From Catalinimonas niigatensis (GTDB lineage: Bacteria; Bacteroidota; Bacteroidia; Cytophagales; Cyclobacteriaceae), in assembly GCF_030506285.1 (NCBI RefSeq), contig NZ_CP119422.1, positions 3,243,001 through 3,307,000 on the forward strand: DNA of 64,000 bases. The letters run 5' to 3'. How positions within the stretch are numbered: the first letter of the stretch is position 1; each line of letters opens with the position of its first letter. This document shows, piece by piece, positions 25,206 to 34,924 of the stretch. A program made the translations under genes and the position numbers. Below the pieces are notes generated by a model. The model did not search any database. It was not told where the DNA came from and saw only the letters and a program-made list of their open reading frames with translations.

Positions 25206-28108
25206 AAATCCTGCCATGCCCTTCTTCTTTGTAATTTCAGGTCACTCAACATAGAAGATTTTACGTTGACTTGTACATGATAAGAAGTAAACCTTCCAAA
25301 GGGTACCCAGTTGAACTGAAAGTCAAAACAGCCCAGATCACGGAATACATCGATACTGGTTTGGGTAATCTCCTGACCCACAAAATCATACCCGGAATTG
25401 AACTGTACCTTCCACTTGGGGGCAATACTCACATCGCCGGAAAACATGATGGATTGCCTGACTTTATTATCATCTCCAGCAATCAATCTTCGTCGTGGGT
25501 CATTGGTATAGGTCAGATTGTAGCGTAGGCGTATGCTCCAGGGGATCTCAAAATCTACATAATCACTGCGATTTTGGTTAATATATGCCATTTCATCTGC
25601 TGTCACATCAAGCTCTTCTTCATCTTCTGCACCTTCCTTCTCTTTTTGTTTGGGCTGAAAGTTAGTACTCAGTGCCAGGCTGGCGCGGGTAATGGTCCCG
25701 AGACCTCTGCTAATTTCATCCAATAAGCCTAATGCGTTAAGTGTATCGTATGTTTCCTGAGGAAGATCAGAAAGAGATTGCCAGGCATAGAAGTCATTAC
25801 GGGTATAATTTCTGTAAACATTTATGTTGCGACTTCTGTCAAAGCCACCACCTCTGTTTGCTACATAATCTCTACTTTCTATACTATCAATTGGCTCTAG
25901 TATATCCGGAATATAGGTATAAGGGTCCATGGACATAGATGCGTTGATGCTCACTTTGTTATCAAACAAGCGGGTACGGCCTGAGATGTTAAGAGGAGCC
26001 AGCTTAAAAGAATCCGCAATCAAATTATAACTGGTACTTAGCGATAGACTTTCAAAAATTGGAATCTTACGGGTGGCTTTGGCATCCTCAGTGGTGTCAT
26101 TTTCGTTACGCACTTTCATCTCCAGGTTGTTGTTCAGAGAAAAGCCAATAGAACCACTTTCGCCGGGAGAAGGAGCCCCAAAGATAAAACCGTCATAAAT
26201 AGAAACCGTTCTAATACTACGTTGATAACGAGTAATAGGGTCCTCTTCTAGCTCATCAATCTGCACCTCCCTATAATACCCATACCTCTCATCAGAGAAA
26301 TCAGGGCTATAGCTGAAACTCAAAGAAGGAATAACGGTATGGCGGATGGCCTGTAGCTTCTCTCCTTTAAAGTTAAAAAGTCCGTAAAGACGGGTGTTTA
26401 CCCCTACACTGCTATTCCAGGAAGATGCCCGGGAGAAGCCCGGTATCTCATTTATATTTACTCTGTTAATGATGGAGTCATACTGATAATCCAGCTCCTT
26501 CAGATACCACAGCTCTTCATAGTTGAAAGAAGGAGATACCGTAAAGTAATTGAGCATATTAAATGATGTAGAGATCGGGATGGAATGCTCAAATCCAGTC
26601 TGGGTACGCTTCAGGATCTCCGGCAGGTTTGCACTATTGATTGCCAACACACTATCTGCCAAGGGATCACGATTAGCAATTCTGTCTATAGGAATACCAC
26701 TGGGAGGACGTACTGCCTCGTTGGTGAACTGATTTCTTGCCGATAGGCGATAGCCCACATTCACTTTGCTCAGCCAGCTACTGCGTGAGGTCACCAGGTT
26801 CTCGAAAGGATAAATCCTGTTCATATTCACTGATAACTCCGGCAGTATCACGTTAAAAACTTCAGTCACCAGGTTTTGGTTGTGCCGGAAGCTCATGGCA
26901 AGGTTAAATGGCGTATTACGGAAAGAAGTAGAATAAGTGACCGTAGAGTTGAGGGTTGTCCTCAGATTACTCTCCACATCGGTGGTTGGGTTATTCTGTA
27001 TGTAAGAGCTGGTGGCTATATTGACTGAAGCAGAAAAACGGCTGTTACCCCGTGACTGAGGCGTATGCCGAAAAGTAAGCCGAAAGTCGTTGGCTTCCTC
27101 AGCTTCGGCTCCGTCGGGGTTGAGCAGCTGGCGGTTATACTGAAAGTTCAGTCCGCCGTTATAGGCATATCTTTTGCGATAATCAGAAATCACTGAAAAG
27201 CCATAACTACCTCTGGAATAAATTTCTCCTAATAAAGTCAGGTTAACATATTCATTGATATCAAAATAATAACCTCCGTTTCTGAGAAAAAATCCTCGTC
27301 TTCTTTCTTCACCATAAGCAGGCACAATAATACCTGAATTCTGTCGGCTAGGCATGGGAAAGATGCCGAAAGGTAAGCCTAAAGGTAAAGGAATATCTGT
27401 AAGCACTACATTAAAAGGGCCAGATACTACCAATTCTCCGGGTACTACCTTAAGCTTACGGGATTTGATATAGAAGTCAGGCGTCTCTCCAGGTTCGCAA
27501 TCGCAGGTAGTGTACCAACCTTTACTGATAAACACTTCATCGTTTTCATTCTTCTTCACGGTTTGCCCATACACATACCCTTCTGCTTCCTGGGGCTTGG
27601 TAAGTACTCCTGAGATAAAAGCTTTGCGTGTCTTAAAATTATAGCGGATGGTTTCAGTCTGGTACTCTGCCGGCCCATCGGTGAAGATAGGTTTACCTAC
27701 AATTGTACCCGTAGAGTCGGGCATGCCCTTGGCGGTAAGCATGTTATTGACCCAGTCCAGTTCTATATAGTCAGCCACCAGTTTGATCTCACCATAATCT
27801 ATCTGTGCATTACCGTAGAGATATATTTTTCTGTTGACAACATCAAAAAAAATGGAATCCTCTGAGGTATAGTCAATGGTAGTCTGAATATCTCCTTGCG
27901 CTTGGGAACTATCATTTGCTACAGTGGTTGTATCGGTAATTGGCAGTGTATCAATTGGTATAGTATCTGCTGGTAATGAATCTAATACAGAAGGAGAGAG
28001 TATTTCCAGGGTATCCGACTGAAATGGTCTTTCTCCTTCCTGAGCATATAATTCAGGGAGTATAGTGAATAATAATAAAAGGCTACATGCGTATTTTAAA
28101 TAAGCCAA
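25202..28108 (-). CDS. lptD: LptD-like LPS assembly outer-membrane protein (968 aa)
   Basis: A signal peptide (about residues 1-22) is followed by a Thr/Asp-rich linker and an OstA/LptA-like beta-jellyroll region (about 75-240), with NRKIYLYGNAQIDYGEIKLVADYIELDW and ETIRYNFKTRKAFISGVLTK as typical strands. The rest (250-968) is a long beta-barrel rich in aromatic strand ends, including FPMPSRQNSGIIVPAYGE near the barrel start and a final WVPFGRFTSYHVQVNVKSS. In Gram-negatives LptD with LptE inserts LPS into the outer leaflet. The Cys pattern is CDCE near residue 200. A divergent amidase gene lies 76 nt away. The family is recognisable though distant from E. coli LptD. Confidence 0.82.
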   Translation of the reverse strand: MAYLKYACSLLLLFTILPELYAQEGERPFQSDTLEILSPSVLDSLPADTIPIDTLPITDTTTVANDSSQAQGDIQTTIDYTSEDSIFFDVVNRKIYLYGNAQIDYGEIKLVADYIELDWVNNMLTAKGMPDSTGTIVGKPIFTDGPAEYQTETIRYNFKTRKAFISGVLTKPQEAEGYVYGQTVKKNENDEVFISKGWYTTCDCEPGETPDFYIKSRKLKVVPGELVVSGPFNVVLTDIPLPLGLPFGIFPMPSRQNSGIIVPAYGEERRRGFFLRNGGYYFDINEYVNLTLLGEIYSRGSYGFSVISDYRKRYAYNGGLNFQYNRQLLNPDGAEAEEANDFRLTFRHTPQSRGNSRFSASVNIATSSYIQNNPTTDVESNLRTTLNSTVTYSTSFRNTPFNLAMSFRHNQNLVTEVFNVILPELSVNMNRIYPFENLVTSRSSWLSKVNVGYRLSARNQFTNEAVRPPSGIPIDRIANRDPLADSVLAINSANLPEILKRTQTGFEHSIPISTSFNMLNYFTVSPSFNYEELWYLKELDYQYDSIINRVNINEIPGFSRASSWNSSVGVNTRLYGLFNFKGEKLQAIRHTVIPSLSFSYSPDFSDERYGYYREVQIDELEEDPITRYQRSIRTVSIYDGFIFGAPSPGESGSIGFSLNNNLEMKVRNENDTTEDAKATRKIPIFESLSLSTSYNLIADSFKLAPLNISGRTRLFDNKVSINASMSMDPYTYIPDILEPIDSIESRDYVANRGGGFDRSRNINVYRNYTRNDFYAWQSLSDLPQETYDTLNALGLLDEISRGLGTITRASLALSTNFQPKQKEKEGAEDEEELDVTADEMAYINQNRSDYVDFEIPWSIRLRYNLTYTNDPRRRLIAGDDNKVRQSIMFSGDVSIAPKWKVQFNSGYDFVGQEITQTSIDVFRDLGCFDFQFNWVPFGRFTSYHVQVNVKSSMLSDLKLQRRRAWQDF

Positions 28109-28138
28109 CTGGAATTTCAGTTTTTAATAAAATGTATC

Positions 28139-28154
28139 AACTTTGTACAAAGTT
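28139..28154. promoter_or_regulatory. 16-nt perfect palindrome with possible divergent -7 boxes
   Basis: AACTTTGTACAAAGTT lies between lptD and the amidase gene. On the minus strand it gives TAACTTTG (28155-28148), a TAnnTTTG match; on the plus strand CAACTTTG (28138-28145) is one base off. It could be a shared promoter core or an operator. The -33 boxes are poor: the nearest minus-strand TTG (28174-28172) is only 16 nt away. Confidence 0.4.
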
Positions 28155-28184
28155 ATTGTTTGTTTATCTAACAACCTTAGCTCA

Positions 28185-28970
28185 GTGAAAAATATTATAG
28201 CAATCAGTTTTTTTTCTCTTTTACTGCTAGCAGCTAGTTTCAATACAACAGGCGTCAAACAATACCGCGTAAAAAAGGTCATTATTGATCCGGGACATGG
28301 TGGCAAAGATCCTGGCACACATGGGCTTATTTCTAACGAAAAAGACGTGGTGCTCAATATTGCGCATCATCTGGGACGCATCATTAAGGAAAACATGAAC
28401 GATGTTGAAATCATCTTTACCCGGACAGATGACAGCTTTCCATCTTTAGAGAAGCGTGCAGAAATAGCCAACAAAAATGATGCAGATATCTTCATTTCCA
28501 TACATGCCAATGCGCTTCCTCCCGGAAACGAAGGTATTCATGGTACAGAGACCTATGTGATGGGTGCCCACACCCGTGAAGGTAACCTGGAAGTAGCCAA
28601 GCGAGAAAATTCGGTGATTCTGATGGAAGAGAATTACGAAGAGCGCTACGAAGGTTTTGACCCTCTTTCTCCTGAATCGCACATACTTTTCTCACTATAT
28701 CAGGGAGCTTATCTAAACAATAGCCTCCGCCTGGCAGATAAGATAGAGAGACAATTTAAAGAACGGGTAGGTAGGCGTAGTCGTGGCGTAAAGCAGGCAG
28801 GCTTTTGGGTGCTTTGGCAAACTTCTATGCCCAGTGTGTTGGTAGAAGTAGGATACCTCACGAATCCGAAAGAAGAAAAATACCTGAATGACAGGCTTGG
28901 ACAGGTGTACATTGCATCAGGCATTTACCGTGCTCTTAGAGAGTATAAGGAAGAAATAGAATCTCTTTGA
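28185..28970 (+). CDS. N-acetylmuramoyl-L-alanine amidase (261 aa)
   Basis: The amidase_3 fold cuts the bond between muramic acid and the stem peptide. Its zinc motifs are clear: VIIDPGHGGKDPG (first His near residue 40), a Glu-containing stretch EKDVVLNIAHHLG, ISIHANALP (second His) and the C-terminal catalytic Glu in SVLVEVGYLTN. The frame is open from 28143, but the start chosen is GTG at 28185, giving the signal peptide MKNIIAISFFSLLLLAASF and a periplasmic enzyme. The longer version would begin at a TTG inside the palindrome of the intergenic region. It precedes the MCE-protein gene on the same strand by 91 nt, and the two are often neighbours in Bacteroidota. Confidence 0.9.
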   Translation: MKNIIAISFFSLLLLAASFNTTGVKQYRVKKVIIDPGHGGKDPGTHGLISNEKDVVLNIAHHLGRIIKENMNDVEIIFTRTDDSFPSLEKRAEIANKNDADIFISIHANALPPGNEGIHGTETYVMGAHTREGNLEVAKRENSVILMEENYEERYEGFDPLSPESHILFSLYQGAYLNNSLRLADKIERQFKERVGRRSRGVKQAGFWVLWQTSMPSVLVEVGYLTNPKEEKYLNDRLGQVYIASGIYRALREYKEEIESL

Positions 28971-29061
28971 GAAATATCCCGTTATTTATGATTGTGGTCT
29001 GCTGATTAGTCGCAGGCTCTGTGCATATTGCAGTCAAAGATAAATACTAACCAATTTTTTA

Positions 29062-29985
29062 GTGAAAGTTTCTAAAGAAGTTAAAGTAGCTACGCTGGCC
29101 ATCATCGCAGGAGCTATACTATACTTAGGTATCAGATTTTTAAAGGGGGCTGAAGTTTTTTCTAACAACAATGCTTATTATGTTGTCTACGAAAGTGTGG
29201 ATGGTCTCACTGCCTCCAACCCGGTGCTTATCAATGGGCTGCCAGTAGGATATGTGGATAAAATTGACTTACTCCAGCAAAGAGGCCATAAACTGCTGGT
29301 TACCCTTAAAATTGATGAAAATATCATTGTGGGCAATTCTGCTGTTGCCGTCCTCACAACCAGTGATTTGCTGGGAAGTAAAGCCATTATTCTGAATGTA
29401 GGAGATATCCGACAGCCATTAAACGAAGGGGATACACTAATAGCAGAAAAAGAGGTAGGCATAGCGGAATTGGTACAGGCCAAAACCTTACCTATCGTTG
29501 ACCAACTAGACTCCACCATTACCTCACTTAATTTTATACTTTCGGCTTTCGCGCGTGATACCAGTAGTATCACCAATGCGCTGGATAATGTAGAGGGTAT
29601 CACTCTGGAAGCGGAATCTTTGTTATCAGAAAACCGCAGAGGGCTGGGCACCATCATTACCAACCTAAGCATACTGTCCGAAACTCTCACTGATGACCAG
29701 CAGGGAGTAGCTCCACTTATGGCTAAGTTAAATGCTCTGGCTGACTCGCTTAACCAACTTGAGCTACAGGCTACCGTACAAAAAATAGATCAAACGATGA
29801 GCAATCTCCAGGCCATCACCCAGAAAATACAAGAGAAAGAGGGTACATTAGGTAAGTTAGTGAATGATGATTCATTGTATGTCAACCTCAACCAGACAGT
29901 TGCCGACCTGGATAGCTTACTGGTAGATCTTAAGGAAAATCCTAAACGCTACGTGAGATTTTCAATTTTTGGAGGTAAAGATTAA
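29062..29985 (+). CDS. MlaD-type MCE-domain protein (307 aa)
   Basis: One N-terminal transmembrane helix (about residues 9-27) is followed by an MCE domain (about 37-115), with NNAYYVVYESVDGLTASNPVLINGLPVGYVDKI split at residue 58 and TTSDLLGSKAIIL. The remaining residues form long helices rich in Leu, Thr and Asn (about 150-290). MCE proteins form hexameric rings that shuttle lipids between inner and outer membranes; MlaD works with MlaE and MlaF. No mlaE or mlaF gene is present here, so the partners lie elsewhere. The GTG start at 29062 is immediately before the helix. A transglutaminase-like gene follows 37 nt later. Confidence 0.85.
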   Translation: MKVSKEVKVATLAIIAGAILYLGIRFLKGAEVFSNNNAYYVVYESVDGLTASNPVLINGLPVGYVDKIDLLQQRGHKLLVTLKIDENIIVGNSAVAVLTTSDLLGSKAIILNVGDIRQPLNEGDTLIAEKEVGIAELVQAKTLPIVDQLDSTITSLNFILSAFARDTSSITNALDNVEGITLEAESLLSENRRGLGTIITNLSILSETLTDDQQGVAPLMAKLNALADSLNQLELQATVQKIDQTMSNLQAITQKIQEKEGTLGKLVNDDSLYVNLNQTVADLDSLLVDLKENPKRYVRFSIFGGKD

Positions 29986-30022
29986 TTATAGAAAATAAGA
30001 AAGAAGGGACAAGTTTATTTAT

Positions 30023-30880
30023 ATGGACGATAAAGAGCTTAAGGCATTAGTATCACTATTAGATGATGAAGATCAGGAGGTGTTAGGGCATGTGGAAGAG
30101 AAGATCATCTCTTTTGGCGATGCTATTATTCCTTTTCTGGAAGAGGAGTGGGAAAACAGCTTCAATCCCAATGTACAAAAGAGAATAGAAGATATCATCC
30201 ATGTTCTGCAGTTCGAGACACTCAAAAAAAGATTACAAGATTGGTTTGAGTCAAAAGAACAGGATTTACTTAAGGGCATGTGGGTTATCGCTACTTATCA
30301 GTACCCTGATCTCACCCTGGAAGATCTGAAAAAGCAGCTGGAGCAGATTTATTATGAAGCCTGGCTGGAGTTTAAAATAGATACGCATCCTTTTGATCAG
30401 ATCAAGATACTGAACAGTGTGCTTTTTGGAAAGCTAAAATTTGGTGCCAATACCAAGAATTTTCACGCGCCGGCCAATTCAATGATCAATACGGTGCTGG
30501 AATCCAAAAAAGGCAATCCTATCACACTTTGTGTCATTTATATGCTGGTAGCTCAGCGGCTCAAATTACCTGTTTATGGCGTTAACCTACCCAGCCTCTT
30601 TATTCTTACCTATAAATCTAAAGAGATACAGTTTTATATTAATGCCTTCAACCGGGGATTGATATTCAGCAAAAATGACATTGACAATTATATAGCACAG
30701 CTCAAACTACAACCCTCAGATATTTTTTATCAGCCCTGTGATAATCTCAATATTGTGCGCCGTATGTTGCGCAACCTGATTGTTTCTTTTGAAAAATTAG
30801 GGGATTATGACAAGTCGGATGAGATCAAAGTTTTGTTGAGCCTTATTTTTACCGATACTGATCCTGGCTTAAGTATATAG
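30023..30880 (+). CDS. Transglutaminase-like / SirB1-type protein (285 aa)
   Basis: The N-terminal 130 residues are helical and acidic (MDDKELKALVSLLDDEDQEVL), resembling HEAT-like repeats. The C-terminal part (about 135-260) carries the transglutaminase-like core: NSMINTVLESKKGNPITLCVIYMLVAQRLKLPVYGVNLP in two blocks, with the nucleophilic Cys in TLCVIYM near residue 174 (GNPITLC). A His lies not in the usual HFL motif: SLFILTYK stands where PxHF is expected, so a catalytic triad is doubtful. This matches the SirB1-type group, in which enzymatic activity is unproven. No signal peptide is present. It follows the MCE gene by 37 nt and probably belongs to that transcript. Confidence 0.75.
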   Translation: MDDKELKALVSLLDDEDQEVLGHVEEKIISFGDAIIPFLEEEWENSFNPNVQKRIEDIIHVLQFETLKKRLQDWFESKEQDLLKGMWVIATYQYPDLTLEDLKKQLEQIYYEAWLEFKIDTHPFDQIKILNSVLFGKLKFGANTKNFHAPANSMINTVLESKKGNPITLCVIYMLVAQRLKLPVYGVNLPSLFILTYKSKEIQFYINAFNRGLIFSKNDIDNYIAQLKLQPSDIFYQPCDNLNIVRRMLRNLIVSFEKLGDYDKSDEIKVLLSLIFTDTDPGLSI

Positions 30881-31057
30881 TGACTAAAACAAATGCCTGT
30901 CTTAGAACCCAATAGATAGGAATCTCTCTTAGTCAGATGATGTGCAAGCTAAAAGCTGGGGGAGCAAGAGCAAACCTACAAAAGTAGCCTTTGCCTTATT
31001 GCCATACTTCTTCTGCTGTTATTTTGTGGTTTTGAGAACTCAAGAGTTTTCCTGTCA

Positions 31058-33574
31058 TTAGAATATAAACTGAAAGGATACCATTACCTTAAACTTACTT
31101 GCCTCCGGATTATCACGATAGGTAAGGCGGTGAAACGCATCTACTCTGACCACACGAAATATATTTTCAATACCATAGCCCACTTCTACAAAAGGTTTAT
31201 TTCCTAAAGAAGTAAATGTAGGAATGGTATTCCCGTTCAGGTCTGTCTCAGCGAGTATCTTACGGTTTTCCTCTCTAATACCTCCATACAGCACATTTGA
31301 AGTTGCCAGTAGCCTCCATTTCAGCTTTTTCATTACGGGTATTCGGTTCAGGATAAATCCCTGAAAAGAATGCTTATAGTGTAAGGCTACATAATGATCA
31401 CTGATAAATTCATTTCGGTTCATTGTGCTATAGCCGGCAGTAGAATAAAAAGAAGATTCATTACCCAGATGTATATTTAGCAGGGGATAGGGTAGCGCGT
31501 CAAATGTATATCCTCCTTCTATCTCATAGGTAGAGGTGCCCAGCAGCCCCATCTTCAGGCGCTGACTGATACTTCCTTCCATCTTTTGATAGTTAAAGTC
31601 ACTTCCCAGCACATCTTCTAGCCCTATAATATATCTTGCTTTGAATATGGGCCAGCGTGTAGTACCCAGGCTCAGCCTGCGGTTGCCCTGCTGTAGAAAC
31701 TGCTCATCACGGGCAAAGCGTGCTTCCAGCCTGATCTCAGAAGTAGTGAAGCGGCCGTCTTGTATAGAGAGAGCATCAGAAGGATCTTTCAAGTAGGCAA
31801 AGTCAAAGAGAGGATCAAACCACTCATGCCGGAAAGCTACAGTAGAGGATAAGCCAAAAGGCAACTGACGATATAGTTTGACGCTGGTACGGTCATACAT
31901 ATAGGCCCTATCCAGATCGCCAAAGAAAGAAGAGGCATAAAAGATATAATTTTCAGCCTGTAGTTCTTCTGCATAGATACCAATCTGACTGAGATCATGA
32001 GAATGGTCCACACTAACTGTAGCCCAGGGCGTACGGCTCAGAATAAAGTCAACCCCTGCTCCATATTTCCATTCCTGATCCTGGGTTCCATAAGCGCCGT
32101 AGCCACGTAACGTCCATTTCTTACTAAAACCGCTGTTGGTACGGAAGCCAAGCCTCATCCGATGCCCCTCTATCGTATTGTTGGCATAAGCATAGAGATA
32201 TGGACCAATATCAATGTTGCCGACGGGTTTGTATCCATTGATAAAGGTGTCAAGAATGGTAGAATAAGTTTTGATTACCGGAATTTGATTGAGGGTATCA
32301 ATCATGTCGTAAAGTTGCAGTTCAGTATCTGTCAACTGCTCATGTCGGTTTTGGAGCCAGTAACTATCATCAGACTCGTAGGCGTTCTCTAGCATACTGA
32401 CATCTGTTTCATAAAAACGACTCTCCTGAAGATTGTTGACTACAAAATCCTGGTTGGAACTATAAAACTTGGCCAGTAAGCCCGGGGTATTCCCAAATTC
32501 CTCAGAGTCAATCAACACACGGGTTTTTTCAGGAAGCCAGGCTCCACTGCTATCTTTGACCATCGTCTGCTGAATTCTGATCTGCTCAATATAATTGAGG
32601 TTGGCCTTTTGGCTAATCTGCACATCAGCCTGCTTGAGGGCATATTCATTTTTGGTAATCCACACAGTGCCGCGAAACGCCAGATCCTGCTCACTTTTAG
32701 GAAAAAAATCCAGTCGATAACAGAAATCCTCTCCTATAAGGAGACTATCACTAAGCTCATATTCATAATACACTTTGCCGGTGCTGGCAATGGGTGAAAT
32801 AAAATCTTTTCCTACGATATTGAGCCAGTTTTGATAAAAATTGTACTGCTGAAAGGTAGAACCTGTCACCTGGGATAGCCAGTTATCTGCTTCAAGCCCT
32901 ACTCCTGAAACTTTGGTTTTCAGAATATTTTCGCGGTGCAGTTCGGGATTGGTCTTGTAGTAAGTACGTGAAATGGTTTCCGAAAGGAATACGGGAATAA
33001 TGGGCTTACCATCTTCACCGGATATCTGTTGCAGGCTATCCAGTTTATCAGTAATCTTTCTTACAAGTTTGCCCTGTTTTTCTTTATCAGGCAAATGATC
33101 TACATCAATCTCTACTTTGGTATAACTTTCATATTCGTAGGCAGAAAGTTGACTACGGTCATGCTGTTTTCTCCGCTGATCTACACGGCGTAATAGCTCA
33201 AAAGCCGGGTTTTCGCCTGCATAAAAAATAACTTCCTGCAGGGAGATTATATCCGGATTGAGCTGAAAGTTAATCTCCTGCTGTGGCGCTGTCCCGATAG
33301 GCTTTGTTTTAGAAACATATCCCACATAGCTCACCAGCAGTGAATCGGGCTGAACAGTTCCTTCTAAGCGGTATGTGCCTTCAAAATCAGTATTGGTACC
33401 TTTTCCATTACTTTTAAAAGTTACGTTGGCAAAGGGCACAGCATCCCCTGTCTCTGCATCAATGACTTTACCACTGATCACTATATTTTGCGCAATGATT
33501 ACTCCTGGAATGAGCCAATAGCAACAAAAAAAAGAAAGGGCTAGGAGAGTAAAGGGGAATCTTTTCCTGAACAT
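31058..33574 (-). CDS. DUF5686 outer-membrane protein with carboxypeptidase-regulatory domain (838 aa)
   Basis: A signal peptide (residues 1-28) precedes a CarboxypepD_reg-like domain (about 32-110, ISGKVIDAETGDAVPFANV and SYVGY) and then the long DUF5686 region, which ends in a probable beta-barrel with alternating aromatic strands (KVMVSFQFIF at the C-terminus, a proper outer-membrane ending). Segments such as YYKTNPELHRENILKTKVSG and KNEYALKQADVQISQ are typical of the family. It is common in Bacteroidota and its function is unknown. The gene is alone, with 177 nt to the preceding convergent gene and 188 nt to the next gene upstream. No SD or clear promoter is seen. Confidence 0.85.
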   Translation of the reverse strand: MFRKRFPFTLLALSFFCCYWLIPGVIIAQNIVISGKVIDAETGDAVPFANVTFKSNGKGTNTDFEGTYRLEGTVQPDSLLVSYVGYVSKTKPIGTAPQQEINFQLNPDIISLQEVIFYAGENPAFELLRRVDQRRKQHDRSQLSAYEYESYTKVEIDVDHLPDKEKQGKLVRKITDKLDSLQQISGEDGKPIIPVFLSETISRTYYKTNPELHRENILKTKVSGVGLEADNWLSQVTGSTFQQYNFYQNWLNIVGKDFISPIASTGKVYYEYELSDSLLIGEDFCYRLDFFPKSEQDLAFRGTVWITKNEYALKQADVQISQKANLNYIEQIRIQQTMVKDSSGAWLPEKTRVLIDSEEFGNTPGLLAKFYSSNQDFVVNNLQESRFYETDVSMLENAYESDDSYWLQNRHEQLTDTELQLYDMIDTLNQIPVIKTYSTILDTFINGYKPVGNIDIGPYLYAYANNTIEGHRMRLGFRTNSGFSKKWTLRGYGAYGTQDQEWKYGAGVDFILSRTPWATVSVDHSHDLSQIGIYAEELQAENYIFYASSFFGDLDRAYMYDRTSVKLYRQLPFGLSSTVAFRHEWFDPLFDFAYLKDPSDALSIQDGRFTTSEIRLEARFARDEQFLQQGNRRLSLGTTRWPIFKARYIIGLEDVLGSDFNYQKMEGSISQRLKMGLLGTSTYEIEGGYTFDALPYPLLNIHLGNESSFYSTAGYSTMNRNEFISDHYVALHYKHSFQGFILNRIPVMKKLKWRLLATSNVLYGGIREENRKILAETDLNGNTIPTFTSLGNKPFVEVGYGIENIFRVVRVDAFHRLTYRDNPEASKFKVMVSFQFIF

Positions 33575-33762
33575 GATTTACACACACTAAACTCTTTGCA
33601 ATTACGCAGCACACAAAATAAAGTTAGGTAGTTTGTGTAAATTGATATCTTTTGCTACATGATTATAGCAATATTTTATTATGTAAATGTCTGATTGATA
33701 AATCTTTTAGGATAAAAAAGCTTGATAAATTGGACTTTTGAAGTTGTTCTAAATCAATGCCT

Positions 33763-34164
33763 TTAGGCATGCAAAACCCCTTCCATCTGTACTGCTTCTA
33801 TGAAAGAAAAATGTTCATCACTGATGCTTTCGGGCATAAAGAGAAATTTCTTGTCATACACTTCTCCATCAATATAATAACTTACCCAAAACTGGTTGAC
33901 CAGCCTGAATAAATCAGGCATAATGGTCTCTACCTTAAAGGAGGTCAGGGGTTCAATCTTTTCTGTAAAATGCCGCAGGGTAGAGGTTTTGGTTTCACTA
34001 CCCTTACTATATCCTGAGGAATTGATCAGCACATTTTCCAATGCTACTTCTTTATCGTTGATCAGGTACACGAAATACTCGTATTCTTTGGTTTCCTGAT
34101 TTCTCTGGCGGGTGACCGCCATAGCCACACCTTCTACCTTCGGAAAATCTATATCTTTCTTCAT
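33763..34164 (-). CDS. Conserved protein downstream of lipB, unknown function (133 aa)
   Basis: The soluble protein starts MKKDIDFPKVEGVAMAV and contains YFVYLINDKEVALENVLINSSGYSKG and SYYIDGEVYDKKFLFMP segments. These are beta-rich and lack a signal peptide, cofactor motif or catalytic triad that I can see. I recall similar proteins near lipB in related genomes, but the family has no name I can give. Its start lies 2 nt after the lipB stop (34167), so manA-lipB-this gene form a compact operon of three. The last residues GVLHA end before an AT-rich gap of 188 nt. Confidence 0.7.
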   Translation of the reverse strand: MKKDIDFPKVEGVAMAVTRQRNQETKEYEYFVYLINDKEVALENVLINSSGYSKGSETKTSTLRHFTEKIEPLTSFKVETIMPDLFRLVNQFWVSYYIDGEVYDKKFLFMPESISDEHFSFIEAVQMEGVLHA

Positions 34165-34166
34165 AG

Positions 34167-34919
34167 CTATAATTTTACTGCTGAAAACTGCTGGTTGCGC
34201 TCTTCCTTTAATTTCATCTCAAATAATGCCGCCAGATGTTTTTTCAGCCTTGCTTCTACTTCCTGTATATTCTGACGCGCGCCTAACTCGTTCTCCAGAG
34301 AGGTAACCGCCTTGTCTTTGATTCCACAGGGTACGATGTACTCAAAATACTGAAGATTACTATTGACATTGAACGCTAGTCCATGCATGGTCACCCAGCG
34401 GCTGGATTTTACACCCATCGCACAGATTTTCCGGGGATGCTGCTGCTCTATATGGTCCAGCCACACGCCGGTCAAACCTTCAATGCGACCTGCTTCCAGT
34501 CCGTAATCCGCCAGGGTCAGAATTACGGATTCTTCCAGAAAACGCAGGTAGCGATGGATATCGGTAAAGAAATTATCCAGATCCAGAATGGGGTAAGCTA
34601 CAATTTGCCCCGGACCATGATAAGTAATATCGCCTCCCCGGTTGATTTTATAAAATTTTGCCTGCTTTTCTTTCAGGCTCTGTTCGTCAAGCAATAGGTG
34701 CTCCAGATGACCGCTTTTGCCTAACGTATACACATGAGGATGCTGGCAGAAAAGTAAATAATTAGAAGTAATCTGCTGCTCGTTTTCAGGTATCTTGCGA
34801 TTTTCTATTTTGCGTTGAATGGTGTTAGCAAAAAGCTTTTCCTGGTAATCCCAGGCTTCCTGATAATCTACCAACCCCAGATGCTGAAATATGACCTCTT
34901 TGTTTTGTATAGGATTCAT
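34167..34919 (-). CDS. lipB: Octanoyltransferase LipB
   Basis: LipB moves an octanoyl group from acyl-carrier protein to target lipoyl domains. The fold's signatures are all present: NYLLFCQHPHVYTLGKSG (segment around residues 53-70), GGDITYHGPGQIVAYPILDL, KICAMGVKSSRWVTMHG with the general-acid Lys in GVKSSRWV, and VPCGIKDKAVTSLENE with the nucleophilic Cys. At 250 aa it is slightly longer than the usual 210-230, mainly at both ends. It follows manA by 5 nt and precedes the 133-aa gene by 2 nt. No lipA is adjacent. The identification is firm. Confidence 0.95.
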   Translation of the reverse strand: MNPIQNKEVIFQHLGLVDYQEAWDYQEKLFANTIQRKIENRKIPENEQQITSNYLLFCQHPHVYTLGKSGHLEHLLLDEQSLKEKQAKFYKINRGGDITYHGPGQIVAYPILDLDNFFTDIHRYLRFLEESVILTLADYGLEAGRIEGLTGVWLDHIEQQHPRKICAMGVKSSRWVTMHGLAFNVNSNLQYFEYIVPCGIKDKAVTSLENELGARQNIQEVEARLKKHLAALFEMKLKEERNQQFSAVKL

Positions 34920-34924
34920 CTTGT

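Noticed and set aside
30881-31057. TGACTAA and TTAGTCA repeats after the transglutaminase-like gene
   Set aside because: They are 7-nt inverted repeats far apart with no T-run, so chance is likely.
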